Shown piece by piece: positions 1 to 10,382 of a stretch of 64,000 bases of DNA. The stretch is from an uncultured Sphingomonadaceae bacterium. Lineage in GTDB: Bacteria > Pseudomonadota > Alphaproteobacteria > Sphingomonadales > Sphingomonadaceae. The translations under genes and the position numbers were made by a program. Below the pieces are notes generated by a model that worked only from the letters and a program-made list of their open reading frames with translations, was not told the origin of the DNA and did not search any database. Numbering within the stretch: position 1 is the first letter of the stretch; each line of letters opens with the position of its first letter. The stretch covers positions 1,181,501 to 1,245,500 of the forward strand of contig CANLCX010000001.1 of NCBI GenBank assembly GCA_947489315.1, read 5' to 3'.

Positions 1-16
1 TAAGAGAGATTTACCC

Positions 17-466
17 GTGAAGGCGAAGCATCAAAGACTGACATTGGCCGTACTGGCATTGGTCGCGCTCGTCGGCGCAGGCCTGCTTGCAACCTTTGCG
101 CTCCGGGATCAGGCCAATTATTTCTATACGCCATCGGACATCGTTGAGAAAAAGCCTGTTGCCGGGAAAGCCATCCGGTTGGGCGGTATGGTTGAAGAAG
201 GCTCCATTCGTCATGAAGAGGACGGGGTAACGGTTAATTTTATTGTGCATGATGGCACGGCAAAGCAAGCCGTTATGTACACGGGCATTACGCCAGATCT
301 ATTCGTCGAAGGATCCGGCGTTGTTGCGGATGGCAAGCTGACAAGCGACGGGATGTTTGTGGCGGACAACCTGCTCGCCAAACATGACGAAAACTATATT
401 CCGCGCGAGCTTGAAGGTATTGATATGACTGGCAATATGACGAAAACGGATACGCTGGTCGAATGA
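17..466 (+). CDS. ccmE: Cytochrome c maturation haem chaperone CcmE
   Basis: CcmE holds haem covalently in the periplasm and hands it to CcmF for attachment to apocytochrome c. The 149-residue protein has one N-terminal membrane anchor (about residues 8-29), then an OB-fold domain, and the haem-binding His123 within the family motif HxxxY (H123-D-E-N-Y127). The GTG start is preceded by the purine run AGAGAGA. The stop overlaps the ccmF start in an ATGA, so the two are translationally coupled. ccmA-D are expected just upstream, outside the window. Length and motif fit the family; confident. Confidence 0.95.
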   Translation: MKAKHQRLTLAVLALVALVGAGLLATFALRDQANYFYTPSDIVEKKPVAGKAIRLGGMVEEGSIRHEEDGVTVNFIVHDGTAKQAVMYTGITPDLFVEGSGVVADGKLTSDGMFVADNLLAKHDENYIPRELEGIDMTGNMTKTDTLVE

Positions 467-2400
467 TTGCAGAAACAGGCCTTATCGCGCTCTGGCTCGC
501 TGCCAGCATGGCGCTTTTGCAATTTGCATTATGTGCCATTGGCTTAGCGAAGGGGCAGGATGAGCTTTTCAAGGCGATCCGGCCAGTCGCCATCGCCCAA
601 GGCGTGCTGGTCGCTATATCGTTTTTGGTGCTGGTCTGGCTGTTCGTGCGTTCCGATATGTCGGTAAAGCTGGTCGTCGCCAACAGCGTTGCGATCAAGC
701 CGATGCTGTACAAGATTTCCGGCGCATGGGGCAATCATGAAGGATCCATGCTGTTGTGGATCGCCATCATGGGCGTCGCGGGTGCGTGTATCGGTATTTT
801 TGAGCGTAATTTGAAAGCAAAAACACTGGTTGCAACCTTGGGTGCGCAGGCGTTTATCAGCATCGGTTTCTATGCCTATCTGCTGATCGCGTCTAATCCT
901 TTTGAACGGATTTTCCCGGTTCCAGCGGATGGGCAGGGGCTTAACCCGCTGCTTCAAGACGTCGGTCTCGCGCTGCATCCGCCAACGCTATATATTGGCT
1001 ATGTTGGCCTATCCATTGCCTTTTCTTTTGCCGTGGGCGCGATGATTACGCGCGATGTCGGGCCGGAATTTGCCAAAGCCATGCGGCCCTGGGTGCTCGG
1101 CGCATGGGTGTTCCTGACGCTGGGTATCACGGCGGGCAGTTACTGGGCTTATTATGAACTGGGTTGGGGTGGCTGGTGGTTCTGGGATCCGGTGGAAAAT
1201 GCCTCGCTTATGCCTTGGCTGGCGGCTACCGCCTTGCTGCATTCGGTGACGGTCTTGGCGACGCGCGATGGCTTGCGGGCTTGGACCCTGATGCTCGCGG
1301 TTGTCGCTTTCTCGATGTCGATGATCGGCACGTTCTTGGTCCGCTCCGGCGTCCTCACCAGCGTCCATGCTTTTGCGGTTGATCCAGAACGCGGCAGTTT
1401 CATCCTCGCATTGCTTGCCATTTATATCGGCGGCGCGATGGCTTTGTTTGCGCTGCGCGTTGGTTCGGTCAAAGAGGGCTCCCAGTTTGAACCTATCAGC
1501 CGCGAAGGGGCGCTGGTAGCGAACAATCTTCTGCTTTCGGCGATTTTGGGTATTGTCTTTATCGGTACGCTTTATCCTTTGTTTGTCGAGGGAATGAGCG
1601 ATGAAATGATCTCGGTCGGGGCTCCCTATTTTAATCTTGCAACGGGTCCGATCGCATTGATTTTAGTCGCGATCATGGCGGCGGGGCCATTGTTGCGGTG
1701 GCGGCGCGACAGTGCGAAAGCCTTGCTGAACCGTATTTCGATTCCGGTCTTTTTGACCGCTGCAGCTCTGTTTGCGTTGGTGCTGTTTACCACATCAATG
1801 TCGGTGCTGCCCTTGATTGGCATGGCACTGGCTGCGGGTATTGCGGTGGCAAGCTTTGCCCCGTTATGGAAACGCAATTTGCGCCGCACCCCGATGCATA
1901 CTTACGGGATGATCATTGCTCATTTCGGTATTGCCGTTGCGCTGGTCGGGATGGCATCGGAAACCAGCTTTACCGAAGAAAAACTGGTGGCTGCGAAGCC
2001 AGGCGATGAGATCATGGTCAATGACTGGAAGATTAAATTTCACGCGATCGAACCGGTTGCTGGCCCGAACTGGACAGCCCTCGAAGCGCGGGTGACGGCA
2101 CAATATGGGGATGAGGCGATCCACGAGATTGCACCACAAAATCGGATGTTCGCGTCGGCCCAGATGCAAACTAGTGAGGCCGCCTTGCTAACCCGCTGGA
2201 ATGGACAACTTTATGTCGTACTGGGCGACAGCGATGAACAAGGTCGTTGGCAGCTACGTATTTGGTGGAAACCCTTTGTCACGCTGATCTGGTATGGCGG
2301 TGTGCTTATTGCATTGGGCGGCCTGTTGGCGATGATCGGGCGTCTGCGCCGCGCGGGCCGTCAGAAAAAGCAGAGAGCTTATGCAGAGGCGATGATATGA
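463..2400 (+). CDS. ccmF: Haem lyase subunit CcmF
   Basis: CcmF is the integral membrane component that joins haem from CcmE to the CXXCH motif of apocytochrome c. The 645-residue protein is hydrophobic throughout with many membrane helices. It carries the tryptophan-rich segment GWGGWWFWDPVENASLMPW (about residues 235-253) that binds haem in this family, and a periplasmic soluble section near the C-terminus. It overlaps ccmE upstream and ccmG downstream by ATGA junctions, the usual order in alphaproteobacteria. Full length for the family. Confidence 0.96.
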   Translation: MIAETGLIALWLAASMALLQFALCAIGLAKGQDELFKAIRPVAIAQGVLVAISFLVLVWLFVRSDMSVKLVVANSVAIKPMLYKISGAWGNHEGSMLLWIAIMGVAGACIGIFERNLKAKTLVATLGAQAFISIGFYAYLLIASNPFERIFPVPADGQGLNPLLQDVGLALHPPTLYIGYVGLSIAFSFAVGAMITRDVGPEFAKAMRPWVLGAWVFLTLGITAGSYWAYYELGWGGWWFWDPVENASLMPWLAATALLHSVTVLATRDGLRAWTLMLAVVAFSMSMIGTFLVRSGVLTSVHAFAVDPERGSFILALLAIYIGGAMALFALRVGSVKEGSQFEPISREGALVANNLLLSAILGIVFIGTLYPLFVEGMSDEMISVGAPYFNLATGPIALILVAIMAAGPLLRWRRDSAKALLNRISIPVFLTAAALFALVLFTTSMSVLPLIGMALAAGIAVASFAPLWKRNLRRTPMHTYGMIIAHFGIAVALVGMASETSFTEEKLVAAKPGDEIMVNDWKIKFHAIEPVAGPNWTALEARVTAQYGDEAIHEIAPQNRMFASAQMQTSEAALLTRWNGQLYVVLGDSDEQGRWQLRIWWKPFVTLIWYGGVLIALGGLLAMIGRLRRAGRQKKQRAYAEAMI

Positions 2401-2924
2401 ACCGCTGGCTTCTCTGGGTTCCGCTGGTTTTATTCGGCATCTTCTTCGCGGTTGTGGCGGCGGGCCTGATACGGCCCAAGGATAATATCATCGAATCGAA
2501 AATGGTCGGCAAACCGATTCCGGAATTTTCCCTGCCTGCAGCGATTGAACAGCGTCCGGCCTTGGCCACCACAGACCTTGCTACCGGCAAGCCGCAACTG
2601 CTCAATATTTTTGCAAGCTGGTGTGTGCCCTGTATCGCAGAGGCGCCGCAATTGTTGGAGCTGGAGCGGGCAGGCGTGCAGATTAACGGCATTGCCAGCC
2701 GAGACACGCCCGCGGATATCGCGAATTTCCTGAACCGCTGGGGCAATCCTTATGTTCGGATCGGAACCGATGTTCGCAGCATCGTGCAACTCGAACTCGG
2801 CTCATCCGGTGTCCCCGAAACATTCGTCATTGATGGCAAGGGCGTGATTGTGCACCAGCATATTGGTGATATCCGCAAGGAAGATGTCCCAGAGCTGCTT
2901 GAGATATTGGAGAAAGCGGGATGA
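2397..2924 (+). CDS. ccmG: Periplasmic thiol:disulfide oxidoreductase CcmG/DsbE
   Basis: CcmG is a membrane-anchored thioredoxin-fold protein that keeps the haem-binding cysteines of apocytochrome c reduced. The chosen start (ATG at 2397, overlapping the ccmF stop) gives 175 residues; the longer in-frame reading from 2247 lies inside ccmF and is rejected. Residues 1-23 form the membrane anchor. The active site is WCVPC, as expected, followed by a cis-proline region near GVPETF. The next gene, ccmH, overlaps its stop by ATGA. Confidence 0.94.
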   Translation: MNRWLLWVPLVLFGIFFAVVAAGLIRPKDNIIESKMVGKPIPEFSLPAAIEQRPALATTDLATGKPQLLNIFASWCVPCIAEAPQLLELERAGVQINGIASRDTPADIANFLNRWGNPYVRIGTDVRSIVQLELGSSGVPETFVIDGKGVIVHQHIGDIRKEDVPELLEILEKAG

Positions 2925-3358
2925 TCAGAATTTTGACGCTAATAGTCACGCTGCTGGCCTTGCCTTTTTCGGTGCCTTTGGCAGCCCAAAACGCGCTTCC
3001 GGCTTCTCCTTATGCGCATCAGCAACTGGATGATCCTGTGCAAGAGGAAAAAGCGCGCTCGTTGATGGAGGAACTGCGCTGCCTGAAATGTCAGAGCCAG
3101 TCGATTGCCGATAGCGATGCCCCGATGGCCGGCGACATGCGCAGCCAGGTGCGCGAACGCATCGCCGCCGGTGCGACACCGGAAGAGGTCCGTAGCTGGT
3201 TGATCGAACGCTATGGTGACTGGGTGACCTATAATCCGCCGGTAAATGCTGTCACGGGCCCGCTTTGGATCGCGCCGATTGTGCTTTTGATCCTCGCCAT
3301 ATGGCTCGCGCGCGGGCGTTTTCGTCGGCGGAAAAATAGCAAAAAGGACGCAAGTTGA
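2921..3358 (+). CDS. ccmH: Cytochrome c maturation protein CcmH (CcmL/CycL type)
   Basis: CcmH is a periplasmic thiol protein that works with CcmF and CcmG on apocytochrome c. The 145-residue protein has a signal sequence, the signature LRCLKCQSQSIADSDAP with the redox motif CxxC, and a C-terminal membrane anchor (about residues 112-132) followed by a basic tail. This is the short CcmH form; the TPR part (CcmI) is a separate gene immediately downstream, starting at the CcmH stop codon. Confidence 0.94.
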   Translation: MIRILTLIVTLLALPFSVPLAAQNALPASPYAHQQLDDPVQEEKARSLMEELRCLKCQSQSIADSDAPMAGDMRSQVRERIAAGATPEEVRSWLIERYGDWVTYNPPVNAVTGPLWIAPIVLLILAIWLARGRFRRRKNSKKDAS

Positions 3359-4011
3359 TGGGCTGGATCATATTGCTGATGATGATTTTGCTGCTTTTCG
3401 GCGTGCTTGTATTTGTCGGTAAGTTGCCGCGGACCGCTTATGAGTTAACCGGCGCTGCGCTTTTGCTCGGTGTTGCGGGCTATGCGTGGCAGGCAAATCC
3501 CGGAATGGCAGGGGTGTCCGTCGAACCTGCCGAAAAGGCGAATAGTTTTGACGAGAGCAATATCGAATCCCGTCAGGAAATGGGCGAGCGCTTTGGTAGC
3601 GCCCAGGAATGGCTGGTTTTTTCAGACGCGCTCAATCGCAGCGGCAAACACGGCTCAGCCGCCAATTATTTGCGTAATGGTGTTAAAGAGCATCCGAACA
3701 ATCCCGATCTATGGGTAGGCCTAGGCAATGCACTGGTTGTTCATGCCGATGGTGTGATAACGCCTGCTGCCCAATTTGCCTTTCAGCGCGCGGCTGATAT
3801 TTCGCCTGAACATCCAGGGCCGCCCTTCTTTCTGGGCATGGCTTACGCCCAATCTGGAAAAATTGATCAGGCGCGAGCGATATGGACAGAATTGTTAGAG
3901 CGCAGCCCGGAAGAAGCTCCGTGGCGCAAGGACCTCGAGTCGCGTTTGGCAACTATGGAGAGAATGCAGCCCACGCTGCCGAACCCGTCTCAAGATCCTA
4001 TTGAGGACTAA
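3358..4011 (+). CDS. ccmI: Cytochrome c biogenesis TPR protein (CcmI-like)
   Basis: CcmI-type proteins chaperone apocytochrome c to the haem lyase through TPR repeats. This protein has two N-terminal membrane segments (about residues 2-20 and 27-46) and a soluble part with TPR-like helices between about residues 80 and 200. The ATG at 3358 overlaps the ccmH stop by one base; a TTG at 3355 would add one residue. At 217 residues it is shorter than the roughly 400-residue CcmI of many species, so the repeat region is reduced. It closes the ccm operon. Confidence 0.85.
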   Translation: MGWIILLMMILLLFGVLVFVGKLPRTAYELTGAALLLGVAGYAWQANPGMAGVSVEPAEKANSFDESNIESRQEMGERFGSAQEWLVFSDALNRSGKHGSAANYLRNGVKEHPNNPDLWVGLGNALVVHADGVITPAAQFAFQRAADISPEHPGPPFFLGMAYAQSGKIDQARAIWTELLERSPEEAPWRKDLESRLATMERMQPTLPNPSQDPIED

Positions 4012-4158
4012 AAAGGCGTATATTACCAGTGGGTTGGCTGTAGTGCTTGCAGGCTTTGTTGCGTATGCGAAATGCTCATGCTAGTCGCGCGCGCTTGTTG
4101 AGGCAGATGTGCTATGACTTTGCTTTGACCCAATAGGGGACCGCCAAAACGGCAACCA

Positions 4159-6099
4159 ATGTCTGAATCGACGTCATCACCGAAACGGAAACGCAGTCGC
4201 GTGATCCAACCGCATGGCTCGCGCCAAGAGGGAAGTGCAGTAGCGAAACTCGCCGCTGGCGCGATCGGTATTGTATTTGGCGATATTGGGACCAGCCCGC
4301 TCTACGCCTTTCGTGAAACCTTTGTTGGCGCGCATCCATTAGAATTGGACAAGCTCCACGTACTCGGTGTGGTCAGTCTGATTTTCTGGTCGATGACGCT
4401 GGTCGTTGCCATTCAATATGTCACCATATTGATGCGAGCCGATAATAAAGGGCAGGGCGGTAGTTTGGCCGTGGTTGCGTTGCTATCGGGCGCGTTGCGA
4501 CGATCGAAATTTGGCTGGGTCGCTATATTATTGGGCGTTTTCGCGACCTCGCTATTTTACGGCGACAGTATGATTACGCCAGCCATCTCGGTGCTATCTG
4601 CCGTTGAAGGTCTGACCGTGGTGAATAGTGGTTTGCAGCCTATGGTTATTCCGATTGCCGTGGGATTGCTGGTCTTCCTGTTCGTGATCCAGTCGCGGGG
4701 AACCGCAAAAATCGGAGCATTATTTGCGCCCATCATGTTCGTTTATTTCGTTGTTATCGCGATTTTGGGGCTGACCCAAATTGTCCAGACGCCGGAAATA
4801 TTACTCGCACTCAACCCTTGGTATGCTTTTCAATTCTTCCTGATCGACGGTTTCAAGGCCTTTCTGGCTTTGGGTTCAGTTGTGTTGGCAGTCACCGGCT
4901 CTGCGGCTTTGTTCGCGGATATGGGACATTTTGGGCGCAAGCCCATGCGGATTGCCTGGTTCGGTTTCGTCATGCCAGCCCTGCTGTGCAACTATTTCGG
5001 ACAAGGCGCGATGATCATTGGCATGGATGAAGCCAGCGCAGCAGCTGCGATCCAGAACCCGTTTTTCTTGCTGGCACCTGAAATGCTTCGTCTGCCGCTC
5101 GTTATATTGGCTACCATGGCCACCTTCATTGCTAGTCAAGCCGTTATCTCCGGTGCGTTTTCGGTCACCCATCAGGCGATCCAACTCGGGTTTATCCCGC
5201 GTCTAACGGTCAAACATACCAGCGCGTCGGAAGCGGGTCAGATATATATTCCGGTTGTAAACTGGACGATCATGATTGCGGTGCTAATCCTCGTTCTCAC
5301 CTTCCAGAGCTCTAGTAGTTTGGCCTCGGCTTATGGTATTGCCGTTACCGGCGCGATGTTGATCGATACCTGTTTGCTTGCGGTTCTGGTCTTCACCATG
5401 TGGAAGTGGAAATGGTGGTATGCTGTGCCACTGCTGAGCTTGTTCTTCATTGTCGATGGCGCCTATTTTGCGGCCAACCTGACCAAGGTTCCGCAAGGCG
5501 GCTGGTTCCCGCTGATGGTTGGCGGTTTCGCCTTCCTGCTGCTGACGACCTGGGCCAAGGGCCGCAAGATCATGCGCGAAAATATGGCGGAAGCCGCGAT
5601 GCCGATCGAGATTTTCACCAAATCCGCCAAAAATAGTGCGACCCGCGTGCCCGGAACCGCCATTTTCATGGCGTCTAACTCGGTTGGCGTACCATCGGCG
5701 CTGCTTCACAATATCAAGCATAATAAGGTCATCCATGAACGTGTCGTCGTGTTAACGGTGAACATTGAAGATGTACCCTATGTCGAGTTTGAAGACCGGA
5801 TTGAGGTCAAGGATCTCGGCGATGGTTTCTATCGTCTGATTCTAAACTATGGCTTCATGCAGGAAACCGATGTTCCAGCGGCGCTGAAAAAGGTCAAAGA
5901 ATGCGGTATGGACTTTGACATGATGACGACCAGCTTCTTCCTGTCGCGGCAGACATTGTTGCCGTCTGAAAAGCCCAAGATGATGATCTGGCGCGAGAAA
6001 ATATTTGCGTGGATGCTGCGCAATGCCGCCACCGCGATGGAATTCTTCAAGCTTCCCAGCAACCGGGTGGTCGAACTCGGTAGTCAGATGGAAATTTGA
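4159..6099 (+). CDS. kup: Low-affinity potassium transporter Kup
   Basis: Kup (KUP/HAK/KT family) is an inner-membrane K+/H+ symporter. The 646-residue protein has the family signature [13 protein letters not shown] near residues 41-53, about twelve membrane helices, and a cytoplasmic C-terminal domain of around 170 residues. The first ~30 residues are polar and basic. It is preceded by a 147-base gap after ccmI with no obvious terminator and only a weak ribosome binding site. It converges on the methyltransferase at 6102 with just two bases between the stops. Confidence 0.94.
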   Translation: MSESTSSPKRKRSRVIQPHGSRQEGSAVAKLAAGAIGIVFGDIGTSPLYAFRETFVGAHPLELDKLHVLGVVSLIFWSMTLVVAIQYVTILMRADNKGQGGSLAVVALLSGALRRSKFGWVAILLGVFATSLFYGDSMITPAISVLSAVEGLTVVNSGLQPMVIPIAVGLLVFLFVIQSRGTAKIGALFAPIMFVYFVVIAILGLTQIVQTPEILLALNPWYAFQFFLIDGFKAFLALGSVVLAVTGSAALFADMGHFGRKPMRIAWFGFVMPALLCNYFGQGAMIIGMDEASAAAAIQNPFFLLAPEMLRLPLVILATMATFIASQAVISGAFSVTHQAIQLGFIPRLTVKHTSASEAGQIYIPVVNWTIMIAVLILVLTFQSSSSLASAYGIAVTGAMLIDTCLLAVLVFTMWKWKWWYAVPLLSLFFIVDGAYFAANLTKVPQGGWFPLMVGGFAFLLLTTWAKGRKIMRENMAEAAMPIEIFTKSAKNSATRVPGTAIFMASNSVGVPSALLHNIKHNKVIHERVVVLTVNIEDVPYVEFEDRIEVKDLGDGFYRLILNYGFMQETDVPAALKKVKECGMDFDMMTTSFFLSRQTLLPSEKPKMMIWREKIFAWMLRNAATAMEFFKLPSNRVVELGSQMEI

Positions 6100-6101
6100 C
6101 G

Positions 6102-6722
6102 CTAAGCCTGACGTTCAAATATCAGTTTTGTCCACTCAACGCCTGTAGCTTTATTGCTAGGTAGAATGGATTCGACCCGCTTATTGTAAATTGGCATAAG
6201 CTTGTATCGGGACGCTAGTTCAATCGTTTCTTCGGCTGAAACCGCAAACATCCGTCTGCCCTTTGGGACGGGACCATGCCTTAGTGAAATAAAAAGACGG
6301 GATCTTCTTTTTAAGAGGGTAGCTATGGAACGCATGGCAGTATCCCTTTGATTTTTGTCCAGATGCATCCAAACAGCGTTCATCAATATGAAATCGAATG
6401 GCTCATTTAAATTTCTGATTTTTTCTAGATCCGGTAAGCTGTCGTCCAACCATCTGATAGTTGGTGAGGGATGCAGCTGGATCGCTCCCTCCCGCAGTTC
6501 TTTTGTCGGTTCGGCAGCGACGACCTCGTGCCCTTTCGCATCGAACCATGCGGCATCTCTTCCTGTGCCTGACCCAATGTCCAATATTTTGCATGGCTCT
6601 GAAGGGAAATATATTATTGCCGTCGAATAGCTCTCTTCAAACGACAGCTTCTCATATTGCTCCAATAGAAAGGGGGCTTGGCTGGCATAGCCTTCCGTGC
6701 CGCTAATGAATTTGTTTTTCAT
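6102..6722 (-). CDS. Class I SAM-dependent methyltransferase, substrate unknown
   Basis: A 206-residue single-domain Rossmann methyltransferase. Motif I (ILDIGSGTGRDAAWF, about residues 45-59) and the acidic residue after strand 2 (VVAAEPT) for SAM binding are clear, as is the motif IV region FDFILMNAVWMHL. The substrate cannot be told from sequence; small-molecule methyltransferases of this type are common. It seems more AT-rich than its neighbours by eye and stands alone, converging on kup, which is compatible with later acquisition. Confidence 0.8.
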   Translation of the reverse strand: MKNKFISGTEGYASQAPFLLEQYEKLSFEESYSTAIIYFPSEPCKILDIGSGTGRDAAWFDAKGHEVVAAEPTKELREGAIQLHPSPTIRWLDDSLPDLEKIRNLNEPFDFILMNAVWMHLDKNQRDTAMRSIATLLKRRSRLFISLRHGPVPKGRRMFAVSAEETIELASRYKLMPIYNKRVESILPSNKATGVEWTKLIFERQA

Positions 6723-6863
6723 GCATACCAGTCTGTTGTGAAGCCTTGTATTTGTCTATCGTAAATTTATCGCTCGCAGGCGCAATATTTGGTGGCCTAA
6801 GCCAACCTGCTCCACTAGATAACGGATCAACGATTCTAACATTGATTGAAGGAAATCCTGTCC

Positions 6864-7316
6864 ATGCGCGTTGCAATTGCTTCTGATCACGCAGCGATAG
6901 AAATGAAAACCGCTTTGGTCGAGTGGCTTACCGAGGCTGGGCATGATGTGAGTGACTTGGGGCCAATGACAACAGATAGCGTTGACTATCCGGATTATGG
7001 GTACAAGCTGGCAAATGCTGTGGCCTCTGGCGATGCGGAACGCGGCGTAGCGCTTTGCGGCTCCGGTATCGGCATATCCATTGCGGTCAACCGCAATCCT
7101 GCCTGTCGCTGTGCTTTGGTTTCTGAAGGCCTTTCGGCAAAACTTGCTCGCGAACATAATGACGCGAATGTGATCGCGATGGGCGCGCGTTTGGTCGGAA
7201 TCGAAATAGCGAAAGATTGCCTGAATAATTTCTTGAACACAGAATTTGGCGGAGACCGGCATCAGCGCCGCGTCGATAAGCTTTCCGCCCCACAAATCGA
7301 AGGAGCAGCATCATGA
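6864..7316 (+). CDS. rpiB: Ribose-5-phosphate isomerase B
   Basis: RpiB interconverts ribose 5-phosphate and ribulose 5-phosphate in the pentose phosphate pathway. The protein starts [10 protein letters not shown], the conserved N-terminal strand and loop, so ATG 6864 is chosen over the TTG at 6846; a GAAGGAA Shine-Dalgarno lies at 6848-6854. The catalytic cysteine region [17 protein letters not shown] and the phosphate-binding end [11 protein letters not shown] are present. 150 residues is normal. It overlaps glyA by ATGA, giving a coupled rpiB-glyA pair. Confidence 0.94.
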   Translation: MRVAIASDHAAIEMKTALVEWLTEAGHDVSDLGPMTTDSVDYPDYGYKLANAVASGDAERGVALCGSGIGISIAVNRNPACRCALVSEGLSAKLAREHNDANVIAMGARLVGIEIAKDCLNNFLNTEFGGDRHQRRVDKLSAPQIEGAAS

Positions 7317-8620
7317 GTAACGTCGCAGATATACAGGATATCCGCTCTACCGGATTTTTCGACTTTTCGGTTGATGAAGGTGATCCAGCGGTTGCGGGGG
7401 CGATCAACGCCGAAATGTCGCGTCAGCAGACGCAGATCGAGTTGATCGCGTCTGAGAACATCGTGTCCAAGGCTGTATTGCAGGCGCAGGGCTCGGTATT
7501 CACCAATAAATATGCAGAGGGCTATCCGGGCCGTCGCTATTATCAGGGCTGCGCGCCATCGGATGATGTCGAGACGCTAGCTATTGAACGCGCGAAACAG
7601 CTTTTCAATTGCGGCTTTGCCAATGTGCAACCGCATTCAGGCGCGCAGGCCAATGGCGCTGTGATGCTCGCATTGACCAAGCCGGGTGACACCATACTTG
7701 GCATGTCGCTGGATGCTGGCGGGCATTTGACCCATGGCGCAAAACCCGCCCAATCCGGCAAATGGTTCAATGCCATCCAATATGGCGTCAACGAAGATGA
7801 TCACTTGATCAACTACAAGGAAGTAGAAGCCTTAGCCAAAGAGCATCAGCCGAAACTGATCATTGCCGGTGGCTCGGCTTATCCGCGCCAGATTGATTTC
7901 GCGAAGTTCCGAGAAATTGCGGATGCCGTAGGGGCGATCTTCATGGTCGATATGGCGCATTTTGCTGGCTTGGTAGCCGCTGGCTATCATCCCAGTCCGC
8001 TTGACCATGCCGATGTCGTAACGACAACGACGCATAAGACGCTGCGCGGTCCGCGTGGCGGTATGGTGCTGACCAATGATGCAGCCATTGCGAAGAAGAT
8101 AAATTCGGCAGTTTTTCCTGGTCTACAGGGCGGTCCGTTGATGCATGTGATCGCGGCAAAAGCTGTTGCCTTTGGCGAAGCGTTGCGGCCTGAATTTGCG
8201 AGCTATTCGGCAGCCGTCATCGAAAATGCTAAAATATTGGCTGCGCGTCTGAAAGAACGTGGTGCTGATCTGGTCGCTGGCGGGACTGACACTCACCTTG
8301 CGCTTATTGACCTTTCTCCGCTCGGTATTACGGGCCGCGATGCAGATGAAGCCCTCGAGCGCGCTGGCATTACATGCAACAAGAACAGCATTCCCAATGA
8401 CCCGCAGCCGCCGATGAAAACCAGTGGTATTCGGGTCGGTTCACCGGCGGGAACGACACGGGGCTTTGGTCCTGCGGAATTCCAGATGATTGGCGATATG
8501 GTGGCTGATGTGTTGGATGGTCTGCGCGAAAAAGGCGAAGATGGTGATCCAGCCGTGGAAGCAGATGTTCGCGAACGCGTTCAAGCGCTTTGCAACCGTT
8601 TCCCGATTTACCCAGAATAA
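7313..8620 (+). CDS. glyA: Serine hydroxymethyltransferase
   Basis: GlyA is a PLP enzyme that converts serine and tetrahydrofolate to glycine and 5,10-methylene-tetrahydrofolate, the main source of one-carbon units. The 435-residue protein has the PLP-lysine motif [14 protein letters not shown] (about residues 237-250), the N-terminal [11 protein letters not shown] and the [13 protein letters not shown] loop. Full length. It is coupled to rpiB upstream and lies 15 bases before nrdR, a common alphaproteobacterial arrangement. Confidence 0.97.
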   Translation: MSNVADIQDIRSTGFFDFSVDEGDPAVAGAINAEMSRQQTQIELIASENIVSKAVLQAQGSVFTNKYAEGYPGRRYYQGCAPSDDVETLAIERAKQLFNCGFANVQPHSGAQANGAVMLALTKPGDTILGMSLDAGGHLTHGAKPAQSGKWFNAIQYGVNEDDHLINYKEVEALAKEHQPKLIIAGGSAYPRQIDFAKFREIADAVGAIFMVDMAHFAGLVAAGYHPSPLDHADVVTTTTHKTLRGPRGGMVLTNDAAIAKKINSAVFPGLQGGPLMHVIAAKAVAFGEALRPEFASYSAAVIENAKILAARLKERGADLVAGGTDTHLALIDLSPLGITGRDADEALERAGITCNKNSIPNDPQPPMKTSGIRVGSPAGTTRGFGPAEFQMIGDMVADVLDGLREKGEDGDPAVEADVRERVQALCNRFPIYPE

Positions 8621-8635
8621 GCGAACGAACCTCTT

Positions 8636-9112
8636 ATGCGTTGCCCCTTTTGTGCTCATGATGATAGCCAGGTAAAAGATAGTCGTCCGACCGAAGATGG
8701 CACAACCATCCGTCGGCGTCGGCAATGCGAAGGCTGTGGCGCCCGGTTCACGACGTTTGAGCGGATCCAGCTCCGCGAGATCACCGTAGTGAAAAGCGAA
8801 GACCGTCGGGAGACATTTGACCGATCCAAGATTGATCTGTCAGTCTCTCTGGCTTGCCGGAAACGCGGGATCGCGCAGGAGCAGATGGACCAGTTGGTAT
8901 CCGGCATTCAACGCCAGTTGGAAACCAGCGGAGAAACTGAAATCCCATCGAAACGCATCGGTGAGATGGTGATGGACGGCCTGAAAGGGCTGGATAGCGT
9001 GGCGTATATCCGTTTTGCATCAGTCTATAAGGACTTTACCGAAGCGAAGGATTTTGAAGAATTTGCTGGTAGCGTGAAGGATGTTGCGATCAACGACGCC
9101 ACTAGCAAATGA
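8636..9112 (+). CDS. nrdR: Transcriptional repressor NrdR
   Basis: NrdR represses ribonucleotide reductase genes according to the ATP/dATP balance. The 158-residue protein begins with a zinc ribbon ([10 protein letters not shown] ... [12 protein letters not shown], four cysteines) followed by an ATP-cone domain from about residue 49. Full length. The stop overlaps the next start (ATGA at 9109-9112). No NrdR box or nrd gene is visible in the window, so its targets lie elsewhere. Confidence 0.96.
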   Translation: MRCPFCAHDDSQVKDSRPTEDGTTIRRRRQCEGCGARFTTFERIQLREITVVKSEDRRETFDRSKIDLSVSLACRKRGIAQEQMDQLVSGIQRQLETSGETEIPSKRIGEMVMDGLKGLDSVAYIRFASVYKDFTEAKDFEEFAGSVKDVAINDATSK

Positions 9113-9840
9113 GTACCGGTAAACCGATAATCGTTCTGGTAAAACCGCAACTTGGCGAGAATATTGGCAAAGCGGCCCGCGCGATGCTGAATTTTGGCCT
9201 GACCGAAATGCGGATTGTCGACCCTCGCGATGGTTGGCCCAATCCGTCGGCTGGTCCAACGGCCGCGGGTGCGGACAGCGTATTGGAAGAAGCGCAAGTT
9301 TTCGAAACCACGGCCGAGGCGGTGGCAGATTGCTCGCATGTTTACGCGACCACGGTACGCAAGCGCGGGATGACCAAAGAGGTGCTCACACCCGCCGAGG
9401 CTGCAGATGACATGGCATCGGCTAGCGGCAAGTGCGCGATATTATTTGGTCCTGAACGGTCCGGCCTGGAAGTGGTTGATGTCGAGCTGTCCCGCAAGAT
9501 CATTACGGTACCGATCAACCCGGAATTTGGGTCGCTCAATCTGGCGCAAGCTGTCATATTGGTGGCTTATGAACTTTCGAAAATGGACAGTGCCGGAACG
9601 GTGCAACCGACAATCGAGAAGAAAAAACAAGAGCCGGCCCCGCAAATCGAGCTAGATAGATTTTACGAACATCTGGAACAAGCGCTCGAAGGAACCGGAT
9701 ATTTCTACCCACCTGATCGAACACCGGCAACAAAGGTAACGCTGCGCAATATGATAACCAAGCCCGCCTGGACCAATGAAGAGGTTCAGACCTGGCGCGG
9801 TGTTCTCAGCTCTCTCGAAAAGCCATTTATCAAAAAATGA
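9109..9840 (+). CDS. trmJ: SPOUT-class RNA 2'-O-methyltransferase (TrmJ-like)
   Basis: A TrmH/SPOUT family methyltransferase, most like TrmJ, which methylates the ribose of tRNA position 32. SPOUT motifs are visible: an N-terminal [13 protein letters not shown], motif 2 [10 protein letters not shown] and motif 3 [22 protein letters not shown], which forms the SAM-binding knot. At 243 residues it matches TrmJ, with a short C-terminal helical extension. It is the last gene of rpiB-glyA-nrdR-trmJ and converges on chorismate mutase 12 bases later. The exact tRNA target is inferred from family only. Confidence 0.85.
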   Translation: MSTGKPIIVLVKPQLGENIGKAARAMLNFGLTEMRIVDPRDGWPNPSAGPTAAGADSVLEEAQVFETTAEAVADCSHVYATTVRKRGMTKEVLTPAEAADDMASASGKCAILFGPERSGLEVVDVELSRKIITVPINPEFGSLNLAQAVILVAYELSKMDSAGTVQPTIEKKKQEPAPQIELDRFYEHLEQALEGTGYFYPPDRTPATKVTLRNMITKPAWTNEEVQTWRGVLSSLEKPFIKK

Positions 9841-9852
9841 GTGTTTGAGCGA

Positions 9853-10182
9853 CTAGCTATCTCTCATTTGATCCCATTTTTCCAGTTCATAGCTGATCGA
9901 TGTTTCTATCAGCATTTCCCATATCGCGGCCATCGTCGGAACTGGAACGCCAGCGGTCGCGGCAAGCTGTTTGACATTCTCCAGCACTTGGGCTTTCCGG
10001 CCTTCATCGCGAACCGCCGTGCGATGCTGTTTGATGCGCGCTGCGGCGTCCATACAGGCAAAGCGTTGGGTTATTAGGGTGATAAGTTCGGCATCAATCC
10101 TGTCCACTTGTTTGCGAACATCGGACATGGTTTCCATCGGCGGAAGTGAGGTCGTTTCGGTCATATCTGCGCCTTTAGTCAT
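9853..10182 (-). CDS. Chorismate mutase (AroQ type)
   Basis: A small all-helical AroQ-fold chorismate mutase (chorismate to prephenate, for Phe and Tyr synthesis). After a short N-terminal extension the core runs VRKQVDRIDAELITLITQRF ... RIKQHR, with the arginine and lysine pattern of the active site, then ETSISYELEKWD. 109 residues if translation starts at 10182; an internal ATG at 10164 has a better-spaced AAAGG and would give 103. It is monofunctional, not fused to prephenate dehydratase. Pericyclic lyases of the PchB type share the fold and cannot be fully excluded. Confidence 0.8.
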   Translation of the reverse strand: MTKGADMTETTSLPPMETMSDVRKQVDRIDAELITLITQRFACMDAAARIKQHRTAVRDEGRKAQVLENVKQLAATAGVPVPTMAAIWEMLIETSISYELEKWDQMRDS

Positions 10183-10243
10183 TGCGACCGCTCAAGTCGA
10201 GTAAACATGGCTATTTTCGTGAGAATTATGACCCGATATCCAG

Positions 10244-10272
10244 TTGACAATCGGCTGTTTGATCGTCATAGG
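10244..10272 (+). promoter_or_regulatory. Candidate sigma-70-type promoter of rpsD
   Basis: A perfect -35 TTGACA lies at 10244-10249. Seventeen bases later is a weak -10 (CATAGG, 10267-10272), leaving a leader of about 100 bases before rpsD. The strong -35 and highly expressed downstream gene support it; the poor -10 keeps confidence modest. Confidence 0.4.
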
Positions 10273-10382
10273 CCGCGTCTTGCAATTGGCTCCGCACCCC
10301 GGTGAAGCGGTAGCCGCGTTAATCCTACGGATTTTCGGTGCATTCCGGGACGAATGTAAACAGCAAATTAGGAGTCATTAAT